A DNA stretch of 64,000 nucleotides from DASUPK01 sp963815045 (lineage in GTDB: Bacteria > Actinomycetota > Thermoleophilia > Solirubrobacterales > 70-9), in contig CAWFET010000001.1 in the NCBI GenBank assembly GCA_963815045.1, forward strand, positions 62,001-126,000, given 5' to 3'. Shown one piece after another: positions 1 to 7,656 of the stretch. The translations under genes were made by a program, and so were the position numbers. Within the stretch, counting starts at the first letter, position 1. Each line of letters opens with the position of its first letter. Under the pieces are notes generated by a model, which saw only the letters and a list, made by a program, of their open reading frames with translations, did no database searches and was not told the DNA's origin.

Positions 1-66
1 AAGGACCCGGACGGCAACGGCTGGGCGCTGCAGGCGCTCGACTCACCGCTGCGGCCGGAGAACTAG
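1..66 (+). CDS. VOC (glyoxalase-like) protein, C-terminal fragment
   Basis: The window opens inside this gene; only the last 21 codons and a TAG stop are visible. The tail contains DPDGNGWALQ, a signature common near the C-terminus of glyoxalase/bleomycin-resistance (VOC) family proteins, where this strand contributes to the metal and substrate pocket. The substrate cannot be told from the fragment. The next gene is convergent, 18 bases away. Confidence 0.55.
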   Translation, partial: KDPDGNGWALQALDSPLRPEN

Positions 67-84
67 CGCCGCTCGGAGGTTCGG

Positions 85-1032
<948 letters not shown>

Positions 1033-1084
1033 GGACGGGCGAGGATAGCTACGGCCGTACGGGGCGGCGGCAGATGGATCGCAG

Positions 1085-1597
1085 CTAGGGGGTGGGCGGA
1101 GCTGGTACTTCGATCACTGCGCTCGCGCTCGCAAGGGCGATGGTCGTGTTGTGATGCCGCGTCCGGAATGCGACCGCCCCCACGCCGACGCTCTGCCCGT
1201 TCACGAAACTGGCGGGCTGGCTGCCGAACGGCTGCTTCAAGCTCACCACGTTGTACGTGGCCGGGACGACGAACGTCACCTGGGCTCTGCCCTTGCCGCT
1301 GGTGCGGAACGCCGGCGTGCCCGGTGCGGAGCCGACATTCGCTTCGCAGGGATTCTCCTCCAGGTCACAGCCGGCCGCCCCCATCGCAGGCGCAATGGTG
1401 ATGTCAAACCTGATCTTCGGCGGCATCTTCGCCACCCGGACGGTCTCGGGCTGTCCGACCGTCAGCACGCCGTCGGTCCGAATCCTCGCTTTGACGATCT
1501 TTCCGAAGCCGGGGATCTTCAACGCCGATGCGGCATCACCACCCGCGATGAAGACGGCACCACAGACGACGAAGCCGAGGAGGAGTCTCCTGGCTAT
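1085..1597 (-). CDS. small secreted protein, paralog A of a tandem family; start codon is AUA
   Basis: About 170 residues and the third gene of a leftward-reading tandem family (2272-2820, 1644-2150, this one). The readable N-terminus A-R-R-L-L-L-G-F-V-V-C-G-A-V-F-I-A, then D-A-A-S-A, is a clear Sec signal peptide, but no ATG, GTG or TTG precedes it in frame. The only candidate is an ATA at 1595-1597, overlapping the stop of the ancestral frame of the gene upstream (ATAG). The mature part shares with its paralogs the blocks TDGVLTVGQPETV, a PGTP loop, KGRAQVTFVVP and a C-terminal V-x-V-P-x-P. An internal TTG at 1522 would remove the signal peptide and is unlikely to be the real start. Function unknown; no known domain recognised. 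Confidence 0.6.
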   Translation of the reverse strand: MARRLLLGFVVCGAVFIAGGDAASALKIPGFGKIVKARIRTDGVLTVGQPETVRVAKMPPKIRFDITIAPAMGAAGCDLEENPCEANVGSAPGTPAFRTSGKGRAQVTFVVPATYNVVSLKQPFGSQPASFVNGQSVGVGAVAFRTRHHNTTIALASASAVIEVPAPPTP

Positions 1598-1643
1598 GAA
1601 GAGGGCGGGACCTGAACGACCGCGCTCGTGCTGGGGAACGAGG

Positions 1644-2150
1644 TCACGAATGATCGGGGTTGTGGCCTGTAGGTGACGTCGACCTCGACCTCGTCTGGTT
1701 GTCGATCAGATAGATCGGATGGCTCTGGACCGGGTCGCGAGAGTCGATGTACTCGTAGGCCGCGGGCATCACGAACGTGAGAGATGCCCGCCTCTTCTTG
1801 TTCGGCTTCAGAGGCGGTGTTCCAGGGATGGGATAGAGCGGCTCCGGAAGGCAGGGGCCGAAGAAGTCGAAGCTCGAAGGTTCCTGGTTGCAGATGGTCG
1901 CGCTGATCGGGGCCAGTATGTGGGGCACCAGCTTGAGGCGGGGCCGGCGCGGAATGTGGGTCATCGTCAGCGTCTCCTGCCCCCCGACCGTCAAGAGACC
2001 GTCGGTCCGGACCTTGGGCTCGCGGAACTTGCCGCCGAAGATCTGCGCGTAGCCGGAGCCCGAGCCGCCGCTTGCCGCAGCGGGCGCAGCGAGCAGCAGC
2101 GCCGTCGCGCACACCATCCCAACCACCACCGCCTTCCTCCCACCGGACAT
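1644..2150 (-). CDS. small secreted protein, paralog B; reading frame broken near 1696
   Basis: The open frame gives 168 residues from the ATG at 2148-2150 with a clean signal peptide (RKAVVVGMVCATALLLAAPAAA). The mature part matches its neighbours: TDGLLTVGGQETL, PGTP, KRRASLTFVMP. After IDNQ (about base 1696) the frame runs into an unrelated tail and stops at 1644, while the adjacent frame reads DEVEVDVTYRPQPRSF and ends SAVVQVPPSS at a TAG at 1594-1596. That is the tail expected from the paralogs. One base is therefore missing relative to the ancestral gene, by sequencing error or real decay; the intact gene would span 1594-2150 (about 185 residues). Function unknown. A leaderless promoter lies directly upstream. 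Confidence 0.65.
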   Translation of the reverse strand: MSGGRKAVVVGMVCATALLLAAPAAASGGSGSGYAQIFGGKFREPKVRTDGLLTVGGQETLTMTHIPRRPRLKLVPHILAPISATICNQEPSSFDFFGPCLPEPLYPIPGTPPLKPNKKRRASLTFVMPAAYEYIDSRDPVQSHPIYLIDNQTRSRSTSPTGHNPDHS

Positions 2151-2186
2151 GGCGCGACTATCTCACGCAGGGCTCGGGGTGGTCAA
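2151..2186 (-). promoter_or_regulatory. leaderless promoter of paralog B
   Basis: Read leftwards: TTGACC at 2181-2186, an 18-base spacer, GATAGT at 2157-2162, then only 6 bases to the ATG. The same GATAGT preceded by CCCTGCG occurs upstream of paralog C, so the element is conserved with the family. There is no Shine-Dalgarno sequence, consistent with a leaderless transcript. Confidence 0.6.
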
Positions 2187-2271
2187 TACCCGCAAATCGA
2201 TGCCGAGATTCGGGCGGTTGGCGCGTTTCCGTCCCCCGGGGGTCGGAAAGTCGCCAACGCGGTCGTTTCGA

Positions 2272-2820
2272 TCAGGGCGTCGGCAGCTGCACGGCCGCCC
2301 GCGCGAAGCCGAAGGCCTCCCGGCGGACGTGCCTGATCTTCGAGGTCCCCTGGACGTCGATGTGGATCCGCTGCTGGTCCATGAACGTCACCGGCGTCCG
2401 GATCTTCGGGTTGAACGGATCGGTCTCCAGGTAGTAGCTGTCCGGCATCACGAAGGTGAGCACCGCCCGGCCCTTGGCGTTCGCGACGAAGGGCGGCGAC
2501 CCCGGCGCCGGCCCGGCCGGCGCGACGTCGCAGAAGTAGAGCTCGCCGCACTGCAGCGTGGTCGGGGGCGGCTCGATGAAGACGGCGATGTTCGCCTTGG
2601 GCGCCATCCGCGAGATCGAGATCGTCTCGGGCTGGCCGGGGGTGGCGAAGCCGTCGGAGCCGACCGTCGCCTTCAGGAAGACGAACTTGGTCCGGTGCTT
2701 GGACTTCGCGGAGAGCTGAGCGGTGGAGGACCCGGCCGCCGCCACGGCGGGCACGAGGAGCGCGCCGACGAGGGCGACGACGGCGGACACGGTTGCGAGG
2801 GTTCCCCTCCCGGCGGACAC
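2272..2820 (-). CDS. small secreted protein, paralog C of the tandem family
   Basis: First gene of the tandem family, 182 residues from a GTG at 2818-2820. The start is chosen because a -10-like GATAGT ends 7 bases upstream and because it gives a Sec signal peptide (TVSAVVALVGALLVPAVAAA). Longer in-frame starts would run through the divergent regulatory region. The mature protein has GSDGFATPGQPETISISRM, a Cys-containing loop, PGSPPF, KGRAVLTFVMP and the end RAAVQLPTP, aligning with paralogs A and B. The pattern suggests one small beta-rich extracellular domain. Function unknown. The divergent neighbour is the sigma-factor fusion gene at 2989; two palindromic repeats lie between them. Confidence 0.75.
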   Translation of the reverse strand: MSAGRGTLATVSAVVALVGALLVPAVAAAGSSTAQLSAKSKHRTKFVFLKATVGSDGFATPGQPETISISRMAPKANIAVFIEPPPTTLQCGELYFCDVAPAGPAPGSPPFVANAKGRAVLTFVMPDSYYLETDPFNPKIRTPVTFMDQQRIHIDVQGTSKIRHVRREAFGFARAAVQLPTP

Positions 2821-2856
2821 CCATCTGACTATCGCAGGGCATGCCGACGCGGGCAA
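2821..2856 (-). promoter_or_regulatory. leaderless promoter of paralog C
   Basis: Read leftwards: TTGCCC at 2851-2856, a 17-base spacer, GATAGT at 2828-2833, and 7 bases to the GTG at 2820. The spacing and shared GATAGT match the promoter of paralog B. Confidence 0.6.
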
Positions 2857-2890
2857 GCGCCGAGACCCCCAATTCTCGGCGCGTGTTCGC

Positions 2891-2933
2891 CGCAATTTGC
2901 GGGGAATCCAACTGCGCCCATTCGCAATTTGCG
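2891..2933. repeat. two copies of a palindrome CGCAATTTGCG in a divergent promoter region
   Basis: CGCAATTTGCG occurs at 2891-2901 and 2923-2933, 32 bases apart start to start (about three helical turns). The second copy extends to TTCGCAATTTGCGAA, a near-perfect palindrome with a single off-centre T. They lie between the divergent genes for paralog C and the sigma-factor fusion and look like paired operator sites. The binding protein is unknown. Confidence 0.6.
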
Positions 2934-2988
2934 AACACCGCCGCTGGTCAAAAGGGGCGAGTGGTGGCAGTTTTCCACTCACCTGGAT

Positions 2989-4371
2989 GTGTCGGAGGTG
3001 AGCCGTCTGGGGCTGTTGGGAGGAAAAACCGGTCGAGTCGGGGCCGAGGCTCGATCTGCAGAGGAGGCCGGAGAGGCAGTCGCCTCACCTGAGTCGCGCC
3101 GTCGCGCCGCCAGCGCACTGATCGAGAGCCATGACGCGGTCTTCCGCAGGACCGCGCGCCGGTACTCGATCTGCGCGGACGACGCCGAGGACGCTTATCA
3201 GCGGGCGCTCGAAATTCTGCTCACGAAGGCTCCGCCCATCGATGGCGACTCGCTGGTCCGCTGGATGCAGACGGTGACCAAGCGGGAGGCGCTTGGCGTG
3301 CGTCGCCAGCGCGAGCGATTGCTCGGCTCGCATCGGTCCGCCGGCGCAGATGGGGACGACGACTGGGATCCGCTCGACTCGATCGCATCAGAGAGCCCGG
3401 GTCCGAATGACCGTCTGGCCCGGCGCGAGCGCGTGGTCCGGAGCGGCGAGGCGCTCAATGCCCTGAAGCCTCAGGAGGCCCGAGCGCTGACTCTCAAGGC
3501 TCAGGGCTACTCGTATGCCGAGATCGGCGAGATCACTGGCTGGTCCTATACGAAGATCAACCGCTGCATGGCGGAGGGCAGGAAGCGATTTCTACAGGTC
3601 TTCGCCGAGATCGAAGACGGCCGCCGCTGTGATGAGCTCGCCGCCGCTCTGTCCGCAAAGGCCGACGGCGAAGGAGCGAACGGCTCCACCGAAGCTCTTG
3701 ACTTCCACCTGCGGAGTTGCGCGGCCTGCCGCGCCAAGCTGCGCGCCTACCGCGCGATCCCCGGCGACGTGTTCGAGCTGCTGCCGGCCGGGCCACTTCT
3801 CGACCAGTCGATGGGAGGTCACCCGCACGAATGGATCGCGGAACGCGCGGGGACGATCGTGGACAAGGTCCGCGAGGCTGGCTACTCGCTGCTGTCGCGT
3901 GGCGGCGGCGGGAGCGGGGACGCCGCTTCAGTTGCCGCGGCAGGCGGCTCCCGCGGTGCCGGCATGGCCGCGATGGCGAAGGTGCTTGCGATCTGCGGGG
4001 CCACGGCGGCCGGAGGAGCCGCCTGCGTCGCAGGGGGCGTCGTCGATCCCGGCGCGATCGGTGGGGATGACGGGCATGCGCGGCCCGTCGCCGAGCGACC
4101 GGCTGTGCCGGCTTCCACGACGACGCCATCTCGCGAAGAGCCCACGCGGCTGCAGGTCGACCAGTCCGCTTCATCCAGTGACCAGGCGGTGGCCCAAAGC
4201 GAGCAACCGACCCCGGTTCAGCAGAAGAGCCGGCAGTTCGGCGTGGAGTCGCCACCAGCCTCGTCGTCCTCCAGCAGCTCGAGTAGCGGCGAGTTCGGCG
4301 GGCCCTCTGGCGGGGGTTCCGGCGGTGGAGGTTCGGGCGGTGGCGGATCCGGGGGCTTCGGGATCGAGTGA
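2989..4371 (+). CDS. ECF-like sigma factor fused to zinc-finger anti-sigma-like domain, membrane segment and Gly/Ser tail
   Basis: About 460 residues from GTG 2989 (GTG 2998 is also possible; there is no clear ribosome site). Residues about 45-110 look like sigma region 2 (a DDAEDAYQRAL helix, then RWMQTVTKREAL). Residues about 150-205 look like region 4 with a helix-turn-helix (LKPQEARALTLKAQGYSYAEIG). Then comes a short Cys/His region with C214 and H240-x3-C244-x2-C247, the core motif of zinc-binding anti-sigma (ZAS) domains. One hydrophobic segment follows (about 326-351), then a Ser- and Gly-rich tail with GGGGS-like repeats. The protein would be a membrane-tethered sigma factor carrying its own control domain, released perhaps by proteolysis. 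The downstream gene encodes a secreted protein 75 bases away. Domain reading is by eye; the role is inferred. Confidence 0.75.
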   Translation: MSEVSRLGLLGGKTGRVGAEARSAEEAGEAVASPESRRRAASALIESHDAVFRRTARRYSICADDAEDAYQRALEILLTKAPPIDGDSLVRWMQTVTKREALGVRRQRERLLGSHRSAGADGDDDWDPLDSIASESPGPNDRLARRERVVRSGEALNALKPQEARALTLKAQGYSYAEIGEITGWSYTKINRCMAEGRKRFLQVFAEIEDGRRCDELAAALSAKADGEGANGSTEALDFHLRSCAACRAKLRAYRAIPGDVFELLPAGPLLDQSMGGHPHEWIAERAGTIVDKVREAGYSLLSRGGGGSGDAASVAAAGGSRGAGMAAMAKVLAICGATAAGGAACVAGGVVDPGAIGGDDGHARPVAERPAVPASTTTPSREEPTRLQVDQSASSSDQAVAQSEQPTPVQQKSRQFGVESPPASSSSSSSSSGEFGGPSGGGSGGGGSGGGGSGGFGIE

Positions 4372-4445
4372 TGAGCGTGGTGGAGAACTTCGCGCGCCCG
4401 GGCCTTAGAGAGGCGATGACATCGGGGAAAGGGAGGAATTTGAGG

Positions 4446-5972
4446 ATGAGCTCAGGCCGACGGCGACTCGGGAATGTTGGGCGCCTCTCATTGGGCGCGG
4501 CGATCCTGTGTGTGTTCTTCGCTGCATTCGCTCCCTCCGCCGCGCGCGCGAACTACAGCGTCAGGGAGTGCAACACCGCAGTCGGCAACAGCGACGCCGC
4601 GACGATCCGGCCATTTGGCGGAGCAACCAAGATCAGCCAATTGGACACCTGCGGGAGCTGGGGGCTGCGGATGGAGGCCAACGGACAGAGCACCTACAAC
4701 ACGTACGTGGTCTGGCAGTGGACCGCACCGCAGAACACCATCTTCAAGACTGCTCAGACCAGCCTTCACTACAACACCGATGGCGGGTACGGCCCGATGA
4801 CGAGTGGAAGCGGGTCGCCGGGGTACAGCGCCGTAGGCGTCGGCGGCGACCAGTGGGTTGTCCCGGTTCAAAGCAATACGAGCTTCTACGCGATCTACGA
4901 GCGTTGCTTCGCCAATCCCTGCTCGAGCACATCGGCATTCGCATACGTCACAAATTTCTACGCGGAGGTCCAGGACCTCGCGGCTCCCTCAGTCAGCGCT
5001 ACGGGAGAGATCCTTGATGGCGGTGTGGTCAGCGGCGTCCAAACCATGACCGCCGGGGTGAGTGACTCAGGGGGCGGCGTGCGGTCAATCGCGGTCTATG
5101 TGAACGGGATCCAATCGGCCCATCTGAGCGTCTGTGGTCCCGATCTAGACGAGGTGACTTACTCCCACCTCCAGCCGTGCCCGGTCTCGTCCGGTCCGCG
5201 CGCGATCCAGCTGGACACCGAGCACGGCGCCGGTTGGGTGAACGGCGCCAACGACGTATGGATCTGCGGTTACGACGTCGGCGGCAACGAGTCACCGTGT
5301 GTGCGCCGGACGGTGAGCGTCGACAATTCGTGTGCCGCTTCCGGTGGATCAGCCGCCACGTCGCTCGACTCCGGCGCTGACGTGGGAGGACAGCTGAGAC
5401 GACGGGCGCAGCTGACGTCCAAGGACAGCCCGGTGATCCGGGGAACCCTCAAGGACTCGGGCGGCAATCCGATCTCAGGGGCGTCCGTGTGCGTCTACCA
5501 GACGACGGACCTTCCGGACGCCGGACGCGAACTTGCCACAGTCGTGACGACGCAAGGTAATGGGCGGTTCGCCACGAGACTGGACGCGGGACCCTCACGC
5601 ACGTTGGACCTGGTCTACCGGCACAACACGAAGAAACTCAATGACCGGGTCGAGCTCGGTTCGACCGTCGTTCCCGCCCTCGCAATTCCGCACAAGCATC
5701 TGGTCAACGGCCAGGCTGCGAGGTTCCTCGGGCGACTCCCCGGACCGAACGCCGAAGGTCGCGCAGTGGCGCTGCAGGCGCGGGTCGGCCGCAAGTGGCG
5801 AACCTTCAAGCAGGTGCAGACTCGAGAGGGCGGACGCTTTCGGGGCAAGTACCGGTTCACCCAGACGATTGGCCGGGTGCGTTACGTCTTCCGGGCCCTC
5901 GTTAAGAGCCAGAGCGGCTACCCCTACGACCCAGGTGCATCGCACAAGCGGAAGGTCGTCGTGCGCGGTTAG
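4446..5972 (+). CDS. large secreted protein with Ig-like/carboxypeptidase-regulatory-like C-terminal domains
   Basis: 508 residues from the ATG at 4446, chosen because GGGAGGAA lies just upstream and because it gives a clean signal peptide (RRRLGNVGRLSLGAAILCVFFAAFAPSAARA). An ATG at 4371 overlapping the stop of the sigma-factor gene is also in frame. The mature N-terminal half, beginning NYSVREC, has several Cys pairs and looks like a beta-rich extracellular domain. Residues about 330-400 (VIRGTLKDSGGNPISGASVCVYQ) match the prealbumin-like/carboxypeptidase-regulatory fold, and the C-terminus is Lys/Arg rich. Probably a surface or exported protein under control of the sigma fusion upstream. 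Function unknown. Confidence 0.8.
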   Translation: MSSGRRRLGNVGRLSLGAAILCVFFAAFAPSAARANYSVRECNTAVGNSDAATIRPFGGATKISQLDTCGSWGLRMEANGQSTYNTYVVWQWTAPQNTIFKTAQTSLHYNTDGGYGPMTSGSGSPGYSAVGVGGDQWVVPVQSNTSFYAIYERCFANPCSSTSAFAYVTNFYAEVQDLAAPSVSATGEILDGGVVSGVQTMTAGVSDSGGGVRSIAVYVNGIQSAHLSVCGPDLDEVTYSHLQPCPVSSGPRAIQLDTEHGAGWVNGANDVWICGYDVGGNESPCVRRTVSVDNSCAASGGSAATSLDSGADVGGQLRRRAQLTSKDSPVIRGTLKDSGGNPISGASVCVYQTTDLPDAGRELATVVTTQGNGRFATRLDAGPSRTLDLVYRHNTKKLNDRVELGSTVVPALAIPHKHLVNGQAARFLGRLPGPNAEGRAVALQARVGRKWRTFKQVQTREGGRFRGKYRFTQTIGRVRYVFRALVKSQSGYPYDPGASHKRKVVVRG

Positions 5973-6412
5973 GGGGTCGGTTTCTCGGCGCGCTTCGAGA
6001 GGCAGCGGGCGATTACGGTGATCGTGGCCTGATTGGCACCGTCGGCCTTCGCGCTCACAACCCAGCCCTCGCTAGTCGGGTTTGAGCCGATCAAAGAGGC
6101 AAAGTTACTGTCGACGAAACCGCCGCCCGATACCACGCGGGAACCGGATGGGCACAGCGCCGTCGCTGAAGCCCGGGCGAACGTGCCATCCGGTGGTCCT
6201 GGGTCCGTAAGTGCGACTTGGCTCCTCACCTCGATGAGTCGGGTGAGGTCACGCGCCGTCACGTTGTACGGCCGAATGCTCTTGCTCGTCACCGAATTCT
6301 TCGGCGCAGTCGACTTGACGGCGAGGGCCGTCGTTCCTCCCGCGACCGCAACGATCAAGGCGAGTGTCGCGGTCACGTTCGCGTAGCTGGCGTGCCGTCT
6401 GATCCGATCCAT
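5969..6412 (-). CDS. secreted or membrane-anchored small protein of the SYANVTATLAL type
   Basis: 147 residues, convergent with and overlapping the previous gene by four bases. The N-terminus MDRIRRHASYANVTATLAL, then IVAVAGGTTALA, is a signal anchor or signal peptide I associate with many copies per genome in Solirubrobacter-like actinobacteria (family knowledge, not checked). The rest has a conserved-looking CPSGSRVVSGGGF segment with a Cys pair and VSAKADGANQATITVIARC, suggesting a small disulphide-linked extracellular domain. Function unknown. Confidence 0.75.
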   Translation of the reverse strand: MDRIRRHASYANVTATLALIVAVAGGTTALAVKSTAPKNSVTSKSIRPYNVTARDLTRLIEVRSQVALTDPGPPDGTFARASATALCPSGSRVVSGGGFVDSNFASLIGSNPTSEGWVVSAKADGANQATITVIARCLSKRAEKPTP

Positions 6413-6510
6413 GGGTCCTCCCTCCTGTGACTGCTCCTATGAAACCCGCGGCAGGTGCGGTCGACGCGCCGACCATATAGCCGCGGCCAGAAAATGAAAG
6501 TCTCCCGAGA

Positions 6511-7569
6511 ATGACGTCAAGGGAGAAGGTCTTTCTCGCGGCGACCGCCGCGATCACCGCGATCGCCGGAGTCCTGCGCTACTCGAACGCCACCGCCGTG
6601 CTCGCCTTCGCCGCCGCCACCGCGGCGCTCGCCGGCCTCGCCTGGGTGGTCGCTCTGGCGACCGAGCAGGTCGGCCTTCGCTTCGGCCCCGCGGTCACCG
6701 GCTTCATGCAGTCGACTCTCGGCAACCTGCCCGAGTTCTTCATCGTCGTGTTCGCGCTCAGCAACGGCGAGCTGGTCGTCGCGCAGACCTCGCTGATCGG
6801 CTCGATCTTCGCCAACGCCCTGCTGGTGCTCGGCCTGGTGATCGTCACCGGCTCGTATGAGGCGAAGGACGGCTGCATGCGCTTCCGCCACCGGCTCCCG
6901 CAGGACACGGCGACCCTGCTGCTCGTCTCGCTCTTCGTGATCGTGATCATCGGGCTTTCGATCGCCTCCTCGGACAAGGCGAGCCACCACATCGAGGGGC
7001 TCTCGATCGTCGGGGCGATCTGCCTGCTCGTCGTCTACGCCGCCTGGATCTGGGGGTACCTGCGCTCGGACTCCGCACCCGGCGAGGCCGGAGAGGAGGA
7101 GACGACGCCCCGCCTTTCGATGACCTTCGCGGTGGTGCTGCTCGCGATCGCGGGGACCGGCGCCGCCTTTGTCTCCGACTGGTTCATCCACGCCCTGGAT
7201 CCCGCGGTCGCGTCGCTCGGCATCTCCAAGGCGTTCGCGGGGCTGGTGATCGTGGCCGTCGCGGGCAATGCGGTGGAGAACTTCACCGGGATCTTCCTGG
7301 CCGCCAAGGGCAAGTCCGACCTCGCGATCTCGGTGGTGAAGAACTCCGTCTCCCAGATAGCCGCCTTCCTCTTCCCGGCGCTGGTGCTGACCTCGCTGCT
7401 CTTCACCACGCACCTGACCTTCGCGCTCGCGCCCGTCTACATCGGCGCTCTTTTCCTCACCGCGATTGCGATCTGGCAGATCACCGGCGACGGCGAGGCA
7501 CAGATGTTCGAGGGCCTCGCCCTGATCGCGATCTACGTCGTGCTCGCGGCGTTCGCGCTGTACGACTGA
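6511..7569 (+). CDS. Ca2+/H+ antiporter-like cation exchanger (CaCA superfamily)
   Basis: 352 residues with about ten hydrophobic segments. Two inverted alpha-repeats are visible: the first with GNLPEFFIV (after STL), the second with GNAVENFTGI. Their acidic residues form the ion-binding site in Ca2+/cation antiporters of the CaxA/ChaA type. A hydrophilic acidic loop (SDSAPGEAGEEETT) separates the halves. The likely role is H+-driven export of Ca2+ or another divalent cation at the cytoplasmic membrane. Monocistronic; a strong hairpin terminator follows. A second, more distant exchanger lies at 41954-43003. Confidence 0.9.
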   Translation: MTSREKVFLAATAAITAIAGVLRYSNATAVLAFAAATAALAGLAWVVALATEQVGLRFGPAVTGFMQSTLGNLPEFFIVVFALSNGELVVAQTSLIGSIFANALLVLGLVIVTGSYEAKDGCMRFRHRLPQDTATLLLVSLFVIVIIGLSIASSDKASHHIEGLSIVGAICLLVVYAAWIWGYLRSDSAPGEAGEEETTPRLSMTFAVVLLAIAGTGAAFVSDWFIHALDPAVASLGISKAFAGLVIVAVAGNAVENFTGIFLAAKGKSDLAISVVKNSVSQIAAFLFPALVLTSLLFTTHLTFALAPVYIGALFLTAIAIWQITGDGEAQMFEGLALIAIYVVLAAFALYD

Positions 7570-7625
7570 GCGGTCCTACACTCGAGGCACTGTGTGGAGC
7601 GCGGGACGAGGTCCCGTTTCAACCT

Positions 7626-7651
7626 GAACGGCCCGCTTCGGCGGGCCGTTC
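7626..7651. terminator. bidirectional hairpin terminator
   Basis: GAACGGCCCGC, a TTCG tetraloop, then GCGGGCCGTTC: an 11-base-pair perfect stem between the convergent cation exchanger and the GGDEF/HD protein. T-rich tracts are weak, as usual at high GC. Confidence 0.85.
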
Positions 7652-7656
7652 GCTTG

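Noticed and set aside
2149..2988. Upstream extension of the sigma-factor frame to 2149
   Set aside because: It runs antisense through paralog C and the divergent promoter region.
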